From an uncultured Holdemanella sp. (lineage in GTDB: Bacteria > Bacillota_I > Bacilli_A > Erysipelotrichales > Erysipelotrichaceae), in the NCBI RefSeq assembly GCF_934754935.1, contig NZ_CAKVJB010000003.1, forward strand, positions 1 through 64,000: a DNA stretch of 64,000 bases, written 5' to 3'. The stretch's first letter is position 1. Each line of letters opens with the position of its first letter. The notes under the pieces were generated by a model. The model was given only the letters and a program-made list of their open reading frames with translations. It ran no database searches and was not told the origin of the DNA. Made by a program: the position numbers and the translations under genes. This document shows positions 1 through 8,046 of the stretch, piece after piece.

Positions 1-219
1 GGTGATGTAAAAGTGTGTAGAGCATTAGATGAAATGTTTGAAGAATCAACAAACAAAGGAATCCAGATGGGTATCAAACAAGGCATTGAACAAGGTATCG
101 AACAAAATCGATTTGAAGTATACCAAACTATGCTAGAAAAAGGATTTAGTGTCAAAGCTATCGCATCGATCTTTTCGGTGAGTGAAGAGTCGATTAAAAA
201 GCTATTGATGAAAGCTTAA
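1..219 (+). CDS. C-terminal part of an Rpn/PD-(D/E)XK nuclease (putative transposase) family protein, 5' truncated by window edge
   Basis: The frame is open from base 1 and ends at the TAA at 217-219, so the gene starts outside the window. The visible 72 residues match the tail of Rpn-type proteins (recombination-promoting nuclease/putative transposase): a stretch reading EKGDVKVCRALDEMFE-like sequence, a short glutamine/glutamate-rich repeat (GIKQGIEQGIEQ), then a small helix-turn-helix-like end (VKAIASIFSVSEESIKKLL). The catalytic PD-(D/E)XK core would lie upstream and is not seen. A near copy of this whole 3' end follows at 271-525. Family assignment is from the characteristic tail only, so moderate confidence. 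Confidence 0.6.
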   Translation, partial: GDVKVCRALDEMFEESTNKGIQMGIKQGIEQGIEQNRFEVYQTMLEKGFSVKAIASIFSVSEESIKKLLMKA

Positions 220-223
220 TTTA

Positions 224-254
224 GAATGGATGCACATATCGCATCCATTCTTTA
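224..254 (+). terminator. Intrinsic terminator between the two tail copies
   Basis: A perfect 10-bp inverted repeat, GAATGGATGC (224-233) and GCATCCATTC (241-250), has a 7-base loop and is followed by a short T run. It directly follows the stop codon of the first copy. An ATG that would open the second copy as an ORF lies inside this stem, which argues against real translation from it. Confidence 0.6.
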
Positions 255-270
255 CAAGAAAAGTGAAAAG

Positions 271-525
271 GGTGATGTAAAAGTGTGTAGAGCATTAGAT
301 GAAATGTTTGAAGAATCAACAAACAAAGGAATCCAAATGGGTATTAAACAAGGGCTTGAACAAGGCATTGAACAAGGCTTTGAGCAAGGCATTGAACAAG
401 GTATCGAACAAAATCGATTTGAAGTATACCAAACCATGCTAGAAAAAGGATTTAGTGTCAAAGCTATCGCATCGATCTTTTCAGTGAGTGAAGAATCAAT
501 CAAAAAGCTATTGATGAAAATTTAG
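271..525 (+). pseudogene. Tandemly duplicated 3' end of the Rpn-family gene
   Basis: Bases 271-525 repeat bases 1-219 almost exactly, but the Q/E-rich linker is longer: five 12-base GIEQ-type units instead of two, a 36-base in-frame expansion. The copy has no gene body; upstream in frame there are only about 15 codons leading back into the terminator stem, and no ribosome binding site. I read it as a duplicated gene end rather than a functional gene. The final residue differs (I instead of A). It could still yield a short protein of about 99 residues if the ATG at 226 were used. Confidence 0.65.
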
Positions 526-546
526 ATGTTGTAGTATAATTTCATT

Positions 547-605
547 GGGAATGAAGTTCTCCCTTAGTTTAAAAACTAAAACCGCTTTTATAAGCTGATG
601 ACTTC
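547..605 (+). promoter_or_regulatory. Fluoride riboswitch (crcB motif) aptamer
   Basis: The sequence GGGAATGAAGTTCTCCC (547-563), an ACCGC element (581-585) and AGCTGATGACTTCT (593-606) reproduce the fluoride aptamer landmarks in order. GAAGT (553-557) is complementary to ACTTC (601-605), the expected pseudoknot. The downstream gene is a cation:proton antiporter, one of the gene classes known to sit behind this riboswitch. Seen: motif and pairing. Inferred: fluoride sensing. Infernal against the Rfam fluoride model would settle it. Confidence 0.85.
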
Positions 606-646
606 TGTGTTTTTTTAACGCGGAAACCATCAGCTTTTCTGCGTTT
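592..646 (+). terminator. Terminator competing with the fluoride aptamer
   Basis: AAGCTGATG (592-600), which belongs to the 3' half of the aptamer, is perfectly complementary to CATCAGCTT (628-636). Further pairing of 603-609 with 619-625 extends the hairpin, and a T-rich tail follows. Aptamer folding and terminator folding are mutually exclusive, giving a transcription-ON switch: ligand binding keeps 592-605 in the aptamer and lets the antiporter be transcribed. Confidence 0.75.
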
Positions 647-662
647 TGAAAGGAGAGATAAA

Positions 663-1841
663 ATGCTGATCAGTTTATCTTATATTTTTCTTGTGGGCAT
701 GTTTTTGTCTTGGTTATGCAAAAAGGTGGGATTACCCGGATTATTAGGAATGATATTTACTGGGATACTTTTAGGGCCTTATTGTCTTGGCTTGATTGAT
801 TCATCACTATTAAACATATCTAGTGAATTAAGAAAGATTGCGTTGATTATTATATTGATGCGTGCTGGATTGAATCTAGATTTAAGTGATTTAAAAAGAG
901 TAGGAAGACCTGCCATATTGATGTGTTTTGTGCCAGCCTGTTTTGAGATGGTTGGAATGATTTTGTTGGCGCCAAAATTATTAGGTCTCTCTTTACTAGA
1001 TGCTGCTATTATGGGAAGTGTTGTTGCAGCTGTGAGTCCTGCAGTCATCGTTCCGAAAATGTTACAACTTATGGATGAAGGATATGGAACGAAAGAAAGT
1101 ATTCCCCAATTGATTTTGGCAGGAGCTAGTGTAGATGATGTATTTGTGATTGTGATGTTTACAGCATTTCTTGGCTTAGCCCAAGGAGAAAGTATAAATG
1201 TTTTAAGTTTTGTGAATATTCCACTATCTATTTTAACAGGAATACTATTTGGTTCTTTGTTGGGTAAAGGACTAGCAATTTTCTTTAAGACAAACCATAT
1301 GCGAGATACAGTCAAAATTCTAATTTTATTAAGTATCGCATTTATTCTAGTGACACTTGAAGATGCGTTGCCAATTCCATTTTCAGGATTAATTGCGATT
1401 ATGTTTATGGGGATTTTTCTACAAAGAAACCATTCGGTTGCCTCCAAACGATTGTCAGTTAAATTTAATAAGCTTTGGGTTGGTGCAGAAGTCTTATTAT
1501 TTGTATTAGTGGGTGCTTGTGTAAATATATCTTATGCATTAAAAGCAGGTGTGATGGCTATTCTGTTGATATTTGGAGCACTTGTATTTAGAATGCTTGG
1601 TGTATTTATTTGTTTACTAAAAACATCACTAACAAAATCAGAACGCTTATTTTGTATGATTGCTTATTGCCCAAAGGCAACCGTACAAGCTGCAATTGGA
1701 TCTGTTCCTTTAGCTTGTGGTCTTGGATGTGGTCAAATTGTATTGACAGTTGCCGTTTTATCCATCTTGATTACAGCTCCATTAGGAGCATTTCTAATTG
1801 AACATACATACAAGAAATGGTTAAAAAAAGAACAAAGATGA
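663..1841 (+). CDS. Cation:proton antiporter (CPA family, Na+/H+ exchanger domain)
   Basis: This 392-residue integral membrane protein has about 11-12 hydrophobic segments across its length. It carries the antiporter signature with two adjacent aspartates (GASVDDVFVIV, near residue 155), the ion/proton binding pair typical of electrogenic CPA transporters, and an early GLPGLLGMIFTGILLGP segment. The ATG at 663 is preceded by AAGGAGAG. It lies behind a fluoride riboswitch, so its likely role is relief of fluoride or coupled ion stress at the cytoplasmic membrane; the transported ion cannot be read from the sequence. The stop codon is inside a terminator shared with the convergent coaX. Confidence 0.85.
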   Translation: MLISLSYIFLVGMFLSWLCKKVGLPGLLGMIFTGILLGPYCLGLIDSSLLNISSELRKIALIIILMRAGLNLDLSDLKRVGRPAILMCFVPACFEMVGMILLAPKLLGLSLLDAAIMGSVVAAVSPAVIVPKMLQLMDEGYGTKESIPQLILAGASVDDVFVIVMFTAFLGLAQGESINVLSFVNIPLSILTGILFGSLLGKGLAIFFKTNHMRDTVKILILLSIAFILVTLEDALPIPFSGLIAIMFMGIFLQRNHSVASKRLSVKFNKLWVGAEVLLFVLVGACVNISYALKAGVMAILLIFGALVFRMLGVFICLLKTSLTKSERLFCMIAYCPKATVQAAIGSVPLACGLGCGQIVLTVAVLSILITAPLGAFLIEHTYKKWLKKEQR

Positions 1842-1860
1842 ATTAATCTTTGTTCTTTTC
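1830..1860. terminator. Bidirectional terminator between antiporter and coaX
   Basis: GAACAAAGA (1830-1838) and TCTTTGTTC (1847-1855) form a 9-bp stem flanked by A-rich sequence on the left and TTTTC on the right, so it can act in both directions. Both convergent genes end within it. Confidence 0.8.
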
Positions 1861-2610
1861 ATATATAACTTTTAATCCTTTGAAGATTAAGTTTGGATCA
1901 TACACATCAATGGATTTTGTGTAGCTACAAACGATTCTTCCTAAACCACCAGTCGCAATAACTTTCATGTCTTTGCCGACTTCTTTTTTAAATTGAGCAA
2001 TCGTATATTCAACTCCACCCAAGAATTGATAGAAGACACCCGCTTGCATTTCTGTTTGTGTATTTCTTGCCAAAATGGTTTTTGGACGTTTGATTTCAAT
2101 TTCAGGAAGTTGTGCTGTTTGTCCCCATAATGCATTAGCACCTGTTTCAATACCAACACCAATGGCACCAGCTTTAAAACAACCGTTTTCATCTACATAA
2201 TCATAAGTTGTAGCTGTTCCAAAATCGGCAACTAGAATAGGTCCTCCATATTCATTAAATGCACCAGCACAATCTGCGATACGGTCTGCACCAACATTTC
2301 TTGGGTTTTCTAATTGAACACTGATTCCACTTTTGATTCCAGGACCTACAATAAGAGGCTCAATGCCTACGAATTTTTTGATTCCATTTGTGAAAGAGTG
2401 CATTACCTTTGGAACAACACTTGAAACAATAACTGCATCAATTTGTTTTTCGTGTACATTTGAACGATCCAAGAAGTTTTTCAACATAAAACCATATTCA
2501 TCACTCGTTCTTCGTACTTTTGTAGTTAATCGGTATGTACCAATTAAATCATCCTTATCAAAAATACCGATAGTTATGTTTGTATTTCCAATGTCTACTG
2601 TTACAAGCAT
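1843..2610 (-). CDS. coaX: Type III pantothenate kinase
   Basis: CoaX phosphorylates pantothenate with ATP, the first step of coenzyme A synthesis, in the cytosol. The 255-residue protein starts MLVTVDIGNTNITIG, with the ASKHA-fold phosphate-1 motif DIGNTN. GADR and the second phosphate motif DFGTATTYD follow, with GIETGANALWG near the middle. The longer reading from 2628 adds six residues with no ribosome site; the ATG at 2610 has GGAGA eight bases upstream, inside the end of coaBC, so I chose it. It overlaps or abuts coaBC, and the two form a CoA operon. Confidence 0.92.
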   Translation of the reverse strand: MLVTVDIGNTNITIGIFDKDDLIGTYRLTTKVRRTSDEYGFMLKNFLDRSNVHEKQIDAVIVSSVVPKVMHSFTNGIKKFVGIEPLIVGPGIKSGISVQLENPRNVGADRIADCAGAFNEYGGPILVADFGTATTYDYVDENGCFKAGAIGVGIETGANALWGQTAQLPEIEIKRPKTILARNTQTEMQAGVFYQFLGGVEYTIAQFKKEVGKDMKVIATGGLGRIVCSYTKSIDVYDPNLIFKGLKVIYEKNKD

Positions 2611-2611
2611 A

Positions 2612-3808
2612 TTATTTCTCCATCTCAATTTCTTTCATTGTTTCTAGAATTATATATCCCAATTCTTCTTTTGAACATTTAGGTAAATGTTTTGATTCAT
2701 TTTTTCTAAGTAAAGTTACAACATTTGTATCTGTTTGAAAACCAGCACCACTCGTGAATAGATTATTCGCAATCAACATATCACAATTTTTAGCTTCCAA
2801 TTTTTTTCTAGCATTTTCTTCTAAATTTTGTGTTTCCATCGCAAAACCACAAATGACTTGATTGTCTTTTTTGTGCTGTCCAATATAAGCTAAAATATCA
2901 GGGTTTTTCACAAAATGGAAAGTAACTTCCTCATCTGACTTTTTGATTTTTTGATCTGCAACTATTTCAGGTCTATAATCCGCAACAGCCGCCGCCATAA
3001 TAATATAGTTTTGATCATCGAGTCTTGATGTGATCGCATCAAACATTTCTTGAGCACTTGTTACATGAATCATATTTACATCATTAAGATCCTCTAAAGC
3101 CGTAGGACCTGCAACTAATGTTACATTCGCTCCTAGTGCTTTGGCAGCTTTGGCAATCGCATATCCTTGTTTACCACTTGAATGATTGCTTAAAAAGCGA
3201 ACAGGATCTAAAGCTTCTTGAGTAGGCCCTGCAGAAACTAAAACATTCTTTCCTTTTAATGTTTGTTCCATTTCAAATTCATGATCAATGGCAGCTACAA
3301 TATCTTGTACATCCGCAAGCTTACCTTTTCCAGTGTCATTACATGCCAAATGACCTACAACAGGTTCTACAAACTTATATCCAAGCTCTTTGGCAAGTTT
3401 GATATTTCTTTGAGTGACCTCATTTTCATACATATGAACATTCATTGCCGGACAAATTAATTTTTTTGTATGACAAGCCAAGAATGTTGTTGAAACAATA
3501 TCATCCGCAATTCCATGGACGACTTTGGCAATAATATTGGCAGTCGCAGGAACTAATACCATGATATCGGCCCATTTAGCTAAAGTAATGTGGGCAATTG
3601 GATCTTCGTTTGTTTCATCAAATAAAGAAACTTCACATTTATGTTTACTTAAAGATTCAAAGTTGATTGGTTTGACAAATTCTTGTGCATGTTTTGTCAT
3701 GACAACCTTGATTTCATAATCTTTTTTGGATAATTTACTGACAAGATCACAAGCTTTATAGGCTGCGATTCCGCCAGACACTCCTATAACAACATGTTTT
3801 TTTTCCAT
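2612..3808 (-). CDS. coaBC: Bifunctional phosphopantothenoylcysteine decarboxylase/synthetase
   Basis: CoaBC joins cysteine to 4'-phosphopantothenate (CoaB) and decarboxylates the product with FMN (CoaC). In 398 residues the N-terminal flavoprotein domain (about 1-180) carries GVSGGIAAYKA and the decarboxylase motif PAMNVHMYEN. The C-terminal synthetase domain (about 190-398) carries SAGPTQE, HSSGKQG, the IKKSD segment and the AANNLF-type region. The start has AAGGAGA upstream. It is the first gene of the minus-strand CoA operon, followed by coaX with translational coupling. Length is normal for the family. Confidence 0.93.
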   Translation of the reverse strand: MEKKHVVIGVSGGIAAYKACDLVSKLSKKDYEIKVVMTKHAQEFVKPINFESLSKHKCEVSLFDETNEDPIAHITLAKWADIMVLVPATANIIAKVVHGIADDIVSTTFLACHTKKLICPAMNVHMYENEVTQRNIKLAKELGYKFVEPVVGHLACNDTGKGKLADVQDIVAAIDHEFEMEQTLKGKNVLVSAGPTQEALDPVRFLSNHSSGKQGYAIAKAAKALGANVTLVAGPTALEDLNDVNMIHVTSAQEMFDAITSRLDDQNYIIMAAAVADYRPEIVADQKIKKSDEEVTFHFVKNPDILAYIGQHKKDNQVICGFAMETQNLEENARKKLEAKNCDMLIANNLFTSGAGFQTDTNVVTLLRKNESKHLPKCSKEELGYIILETMKEIEMEK

Positions 3809-3969
3809 GATTGATTCTCCTTTGTGAATAAAATCACGTATTGATTTTTCACTAAGACATTATCCCATATGAATCCATCGTTTTCAAGCAACAATAAAGT
3901 ATTCATTAAGGATATTTTAACTTCTAAAACCTAAATTTTAAAAAAGTGTTTATTTTTCTTAGCATATGG

Positions 3970-3982
3970 TAAAATGAACGCA
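3970..3982 (+). promoter_or_regulatory. Extended -10 promoter giving a leaderless glycerate kinase mRNA
   Basis: TGGTAAAAT ends at 3975 and only six bases separate it from the ATG at 3982, so transcription would start at or next to the start codon. There is no Shine-Dalgarno sequence upstream. Confidence 0.6.
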
Positions 3983-5115
3983 TGAAAATAATTGTTGCGT
4001 GTGACTCTTTTAAAGGATGTATGTCCTCAAAAGAAGTTGAAGAAAGTATAAAAAAAGGAATATTAAAGGCAAATGATACACATGAAGTTTTAACTTTTCC
4101 TATGGCTGATGGTGGTGAAGGGACGGCCATGGTGTTTTGTGATATTATCCAAGGAAATGCAATTGATGTATTAACTGTGGATGCCTATGGTAAAAATGTA
4201 TTTACGAAATATTGTATTTCTAAAGATGGGAATTTAGCCGTAATGGATGTTGCTAGTTGCATCGGGTTGAATATGACGCCAAAAGAGAAAAGAAATCCAA
4301 TGATTGCTTCTAGTCGTGGCGTAGGTATTATGATGAAGGATGCACTTTCTAGAGGATGTAAAAAAATCATTATTGGTTTAGGTGGAAGTGCAACGAATGA
4401 TGGCGGTATGGGAATTTTAAATGAATTTGGTGTTCGTTTTTATAATTCAAAAAGAGAATTACTTATACCAAGTGTATATGCCCTTAGTCAAATTGCCTTT
4501 ATTGATAAGCGTTATGCAAGACTTCCAAAAGATGTAGAAATTATTTGTGCTTGTGATGTAAAGAATCGCTTGTTAGGCAAAAATGGAGCTACTTATGTTT
4601 TTGGTAAACAAAAAGGTATTTATTTAAATCAAATGTCCGAAGTTGAAAAAGGGATGGCTCACTATTGTACGAAATTAAAACAAACTTTTCATGTAGATGT
4701 AAATGAATATGAAGGCTCAGGCGCAGCCGGAGGTATTGGCTCCGTATTATTAGGTGTCATGAAGGCTAAAAAATTTTCAGGTATCGATTTAGTTGTAGAA
4801 TATTCAGGATTAAAAGATCGTCTTCAAGATGCTGATTTAGTCATTACTGGAGAAGGACAAACTGATGCTCAGACATTATATGGAAAACTACCTTTAGGTA
4901 TTGCACATTTGGCAAGATCTTATAATGTTCCATGTGTTTGTTTAAGTGGAGCTTTAGGCTTAGGCTATCAATCACTATATGATGAAGGTATGATAGGTAT
5001 TTTTTCGAGTGCCGATCGTGCCATGTCTTTTCAAATGGCTCTACAAACAGGAAGTGAAAAATTAGAGGCATTAGCTTTTAGCTTAACTAGACTTATAGAT
5101 GGAATTAGAAAGTAG
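3982..5115 (+). CDS. glxK: Glycerate kinase (GlxK/GarK type I)
   Basis: It phosphorylates D-glycerate with ATP, feeding glycolysis. The 377-residue protein begins MKIIVACDSFKGCMSSKEV, the family hallmark (DSFKG near residue 8). MADGGEGT (about 40), a GLGGSATNDGGMG nucleotide/substrate loop (about 133) and EGSGAAGGIG (about 247) follow, then VITGEGQTDAQT. It is first in a run with a thioredoxin-like lipoprotein (8-base gap) and asparaginase. The start is not preceded by a ribosome site but by an extended -10, so the mRNA is probably leaderless. Confidence 0.92.
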   Translation: MKIIVACDSFKGCMSSKEVEESIKKGILKANDTHEVLTFPMADGGEGTAMVFCDIIQGNAIDVLTVDAYGKNVFTKYCISKDGNLAVMDVASCIGLNMTPKEKRNPMIASSRGVGIMMKDALSRGCKKIIIGLGGSATNDGGMGILNEFGVRFYNSKRELLIPSVYALSQIAFIDKRYARLPKDVEIICACDVKNRLLGKNGATYVFGKQKGIYLNQMSEVEKGMAHYCTKLKQTFHVDVNEYEGSGAAGGIGSVLLGVMKAKKFSGIDLVVEYSGLKDRLQDADLVITGEGQTDAQTLYGKLPLGIAHLARSYNVPCVCLSGALGLGYQSLYDEGMIGIFSSADRAMSFQMALQTGSEKLEALAFSLTRLIDGIRK

Positions 5116-5123
5116 GTTTTTAG

Positions 5124-5633
5124 ATGAAAAAGATAATAACATTACTATGTACATTTGTGCTTTGTATAGGGCTTGTTGGGTGTGAATCGAAAACGCCTTT
5201 TGAAATTAAAGAAATCAGTGCAACAAAACTACAAAAAAAATTAGACAATAAAGATTCATTTGTGTTAATTATTGAAAGAGAGAATTGTCCTTATTGTGAG
5301 GCTTTACAAGAGTATATCGATAAAACGAAAGATGAACATCCAAATTTAGTCTTATATAAGATTGATTCAACAGACTATGGCTTTAGTAAAATCAGTCAGG
5401 ATTCTAAGCAGCTACAAAGTTCTACAAAAGATGGAAAGATTCTTTTGGATATGGCTCCATATTTTCTATATACACCAACGTTATATGTGATTCAAAATGG
5501 TAAGGCAAAACATGCCGGAATTGGATATAACGAAAGCGATAATTCAATTAGTTTATGGGATGTAGATTCAACTATTGATTTTGATTTGGCAGACACACAA
5601 GAATTTTGGGAGTTTTTAGAAACATATGAATAA
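5124..5633 (+). CDS. Thioredoxin-like lipoprotein with CPYC motif
   Basis: The 169-residue protein has a lipoprotein signal: KK, a hydrophobic core LCTFVLCIGLVGC, and cysteine at about residue 20 in the lipobox LVGC. It should be anchored on the outer face of the membrane. After a linker, ENCPYCEAL (about residues 53-61) is a CXXC redox site in a thioredoxin-like fold, and TPTLYVIQNG fits the cis-proline region. It probably acts as a thiol oxidoreductase or bacteriocin-transport-accessory-like protein; the partner is unknown. Its end overlaps the asparaginase start by eight bases. Confidence 0.75.
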   Translation: MKKIITLLCTFVLCIGLVGCESKTPFEIKEISATKLQKKLDNKDSFVLIIERENCPYCEALQEYIDKTKDEHPNLVLYKIDSTDYGFSKISQDSKQLQSSTKDGKILLDMAPYFLYTPTLYVIQNGKAKHAGIGYNESDNSISLWDVDSTIDFDLADTQEFWEFLETYE

Positions 5634-6609
5634 GAAGAATATTACGATTATTGCGACAGGTGGAACGATTGCCGGACGTGGCAGTGTAGGTAAAAGTGCA
5701 AATTATCAAGCAGGTACATTTGATGTGGAAGAAATTGTACAGAGTATTCCGCAAATTCGTGATTTGGCAAATCTAAATACGATTCAATTATACAATGTAG
5801 ATTCTAATGATATGGGACTAGATAAATGGGTTGAATTAAGAAAAATTTGTCATGAATTAGAAAAAGATCGCTATGTAGATGGAATTGTCATTACACATGG
5901 AACGGACACTCTAGAAGAAACAGCCTTCTTTTTAAATTTGACTTTAGCATGTCACAAGCCTGTTGTCTTAACTGGATCAATGCGTCCTGCAACGGCAACA
6001 AGTGCAGATGGGCCAATGAATTTATATCAAGCAGTAGCTTTAGCATGTCATATGGAAGCTTGGCAAGCTGGTGTTTTAGCTGTTATTTCAGATACGATCT
6101 ACTCAGGAAGGGATTTACAGAAAACAAATAGTTATAAAACAGATGCGTTTAAAATGGGAGAATTTGGATCTTTAGGCTATATGCGTGACGATCATGTATA
6201 CTTATTAAATTCACCATTTAAGAAGCATACATTTCAAACGATTTTTTCAAAAATGGAATTTGAAGATTTGCCGAAAGTAGAAATTTTCTATGTACATACA
6301 GACTCGGATCCAGAATTATTAGAATTTATGTTAAATAAGTATGATGGTTTAGTTTTAGCAGGTACAGGTTCCGGAAATTATCCTACAAAGATAAAAGAGG
6401 TTTTAGAAAATTATACAGGAGATTGCACAATAGTTCGTGCAAGCCGTGTATTAGAAGGGGCTGTTTTTGATTCAGATGTGTTTGATTCTAAAAGAGTCAC
6501 CATTCCTGCTTACAAATTTTCAGCGCAGAAGGCAAGAATTTTATTGATGCTTGCGCTAAGTTGTACTAAAAACCATGAAACAATCAAATCTTTCTTCCAA
6601 GAATATTGA
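5626..6609 (+). CDS. L-asparaginase
   Basis: It hydrolyses L-asparagine to aspartate and ammonia. The 327-residue protein shows both active-site threonine motifs: IIATGGTIAGRG (about 7-18) and VITHGTDTLEETAFF (about 86-100). VLTGSMRPATATSADGP and the C-terminal GTGSGNYP follow. No secretion signal is seen, so it is probably cytosolic, the low-affinity AnsA-like type, but type I and type II cannot be separated by eye. It overlaps the lipoprotein gene by eight bases, implying coupled translation. Confidence 0.9.
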   Translation: MNKKNITIIATGGTIAGRGSVGKSANYQAGTFDVEEIVQSIPQIRDLANLNTIQLYNVDSNDMGLDKWVELRKICHELEKDRYVDGIVITHGTDTLEETAFFLNLTLACHKPVVLTGSMRPATATSADGPMNLYQAVALACHMEAWQAGVLAVISDTIYSGRDLQKTNSYKTDAFKMGEFGSLGYMRDDHVYLLNSPFKKHTFQTIFSKMEFEDLPKVEIFYVHTDSDPELLEFMLNKYDGLVLAGTGSGNYPTKIKEVLENYTGDCTIVRASRVLEGAVFDSDVFDSKRVTIPAYKFSAQKARILLMLALSCTKNHETIKSFFQEY

Positions 6610-6625
6610 AAAAACTTTTCTTGTA

Positions 6626-6653
6626 TTGTAAATAATTTTGTAAATGCTATAAT
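6626..6653 (+). promoter_or_regulatory. Promoter upstream of the pyrophosphatase-like gene
   Basis: TTGTAA (6626-6631), a 16-base spacer and TATAAT (6648-6653, with an upstream TGC) form a good sigma-A promoter. AGGAGG follows just before the ATG at 6687. Confidence 0.6.
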
Positions 6654-6686
6654 ATTTAATAGACTATTACAAGACAGGAGGTTATT

Positions 6687-7076
6687 ATGCAGCAATTAGA
6701 AAATAATGCATTTTTTTGGCAAAAGTTAGATACACTTCTATTATCAAGCAGTTGTACAATTGACCGTCCAAAAGGAAGTGCTCATTATAAATTCACTAAT
6801 TTGATTTATCCTGTAGACTACGGTTTTCTTTCAGATACATTTGGCTCAGATCAAAAACCAATTGATGTTTTCAAGGGTTCAGTCGCAACAAATAATGTGG
6901 ATGCGATTGCGATTACAGCAGATATTCTGAAAAAGGATTGTATTGTTAAATTATTAGTGGGTTGTACAGAAGAAGAAACAATGCGTATTCTAGAATTCTT
7001 AGATCAAACAGAATTCCAAAAGGCAATTTTAGTACGTAGAGGTAATGAGACACCTTCTTGGTCCAACAACGATTAA
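6687..7076 (+). CDS. Compact inorganic pyrophosphatase-like protein
   Basis: The 129-residue protein resembles the core of class I soluble inorganic pyrophosphatases: DRPKGSAH, then YPVDYGFLSDTFGSDQKPIDVF, which aligns with YPxNYGxxxxTxxxDGDPxDV. It is much shorter than the usual 170-220 residues. The second aspartate of the DGDPxD metal site is lysine here (DQKPID), and the later paired-aspartate region is reduced to KKDCIVKLLVG. It may be a diverged enzyme or a non-catalytic relative. A strong ribosome site (AGGAGG) and its own promoter and terminator make it a single-gene unit. Confidence 0.65.
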   Translation: MQQLENNAFFWQKLDTLLLSSSCTIDRPKGSAHYKFTNLIYPVDYGFLSDTFGSDQKPIDVFKGSVATNNVDAIAITADILKKDCIVKLLVGCTEEETMRILEFLDQTEFQKAILVRRGNETPSWSNND

Positions 7077-7082
7077 AGAATG

Positions 7083-7112
7083 AAAGACAAGTCTTAGGAT
7101 TTGTCTTTTTTC
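7083..7112 (+). terminator. Terminator after the pyrophosphatase-like gene
   Basis: AAAGACAA (7083-7090) pairs with TTGTCTTT (7101-7108), followed by a T run. Confidence 0.75.
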
Positions 7113-7177
7113 TGTGCATTTTAATGGAAAAACAAAGTTAGTTGTTTTAGAATAAAGACAGATAGGAGGTCTTTATT

Positions 7178-7720
7178 ATGGAATTAAAAGGATCTAAAAC
7201 AGAAAAGAATTTAATGGCTGCTTTTGCGGGTGAATCTCAGGCATGTGTTAAGTATCAATATTATGCTTCACAAGCTAAAAAAGATGGTTATGTAAAGATT
7301 CAGAACATTTTCACGGAAACATCAAATAATGAAAAAGAACATGCTAAATTATGGTTCAAGGCTTTGCATGGTGGAAAAGTACCTACAACGACAGAAAACT
7401 TAAAGGATGCAGCTGCAGGCGAAAACTATGAGTGGACAGATATGTATGCAACCATGGCTAAAGAAGCTCGTGAAGAAGGCTTTGATGATATTGCTGCCTT
7501 GTTTGAAGGTGTAGGCGCTATTGAAAAACATCATGAAGCTCGTTACAAAGCTATGTTGAAAGATGTAGAAGAAGACGCAATGTTTAAAAAAGATACTTCT
7601 ACAGTATGGATTTGTTTAAACTGTGGACACATTCATTATGGTGAAACAGCTCCAGAAGTATGCCCAGTGTGTAACCATCCACAAGCTTATTTCCAAGAAT
7701 TAAAAGATCATTACGAATAA
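7178..7720 (+). CDS. rbr: Rubrerythrin
   Basis: Rubrerythrin reduces hydrogen peroxide in anaerobes using a diiron site and a rubredoxin-like electron donor domain. The 180-residue protein has the ferritin-like domain at 1-135, with AGESQA and EKEHAK-type glutamate/histidine ligands and a second EKHHEARY helix. A C-terminal rubredoxin domain has paired cysteines in CLNCGH and CPVCNH. AGGAGGT lies before the ATG. It is monocistronic, with its own terminator. It suggests an anaerobic or microaerophilic life style. Confidence 0.95.
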   Translation: MELKGSKTEKNLMAAFAGESQACVKYQYYASQAKKDGYVKIQNIFTETSNNEKEHAKLWFKALHGGKVPTTTENLKDAAAGENYEWTDMYATMAKEAREEGFDDIAALFEGVGAIEKHHEARYKAMLKDVEEDAMFKKDTSTVWICLNCGHIHYGETAPEVCPVCNHPQAYFQELKDHYE

Positions 7721-7729
7721 TAATATCTC

Positions 7730-7755
7730 AAGACAGCTTCGGCTGTCTTTTCTTA
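7730..7755 (+). terminator. Rubrerythrin terminator
   Basis: AAGACAGC (7730-7737), a TTCG loop and GCTGTCTT (7742-7749), followed by a T-rich tail: a stable UUCG-capped hairpin. Confidence 0.85.
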
Positions 7756-7783
7756 TCCTTGAAAGTTGTGCTAAAATAATTCT

Positions 7784-8032
7784 ATGGAAATAATAGAGGC
7801 AATTGAAAAATTAAAAGATAGTCATGCACTTGTATGTTTAGAAAATCGTGCTTTGATCAAAATGGAAAAAGATAAGATATATATATGGCATAGTCAATGG
7901 CATTCAAAACTTTCAAAAAATGATTTTATTTCATTATTTCAACAGAATACCTTTGAAGTTTATGAAAATGATCATGGTATAGATATGGAAAAAGATGAAG
8001 AGTATTATGCATGGCGTAATCGTTACTTGTAG
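7784..8032 (+). CDS. Small protein of unknown function (82 aa)
   Basis: I do not recognise this 82-residue protein. It is mixed charged, with no signal peptide or membrane segment. It has an aromatic-rich stretch IYIWHSQWHSKLS (about 33-45) and an acidic C-terminus (MEKDEEYYAWRNRYL). It is probably co-transcribed with the flavodoxin 14 bases downstream. The ATG is preceded by an extended -10 element (TGCTAAAAT, ending 7777) only six bases away and no ribosome site, so the mRNA should be leaderless. The neat operon position and clean frame make it a likely real gene. Confidence 0.6.
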   Translation: MEIIEAIEKLKDSHALVCLENRALIKMEKDKIYIWHSQWHSKLSKNDFISLFQQNTFEVYENDHGIDMEKDEEYYAWRNRYL

Positions 8033-8046
8033 AAAGGATATATTTT

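Noticed and set aside
226..525. Second Rpn tail copy as a complete 99-residue gene starting at 226
   Set aside because: The ATG is within the terminator stem and has no ribosome site; the sequence is explained as a duplicated gene end.
779..1447. 222-codon open frame antisense to the antiporter
   Set aside because: A shadow of the coding strand's codon use; no ribosome site, and it ignores the strongly supported antiporter frame.
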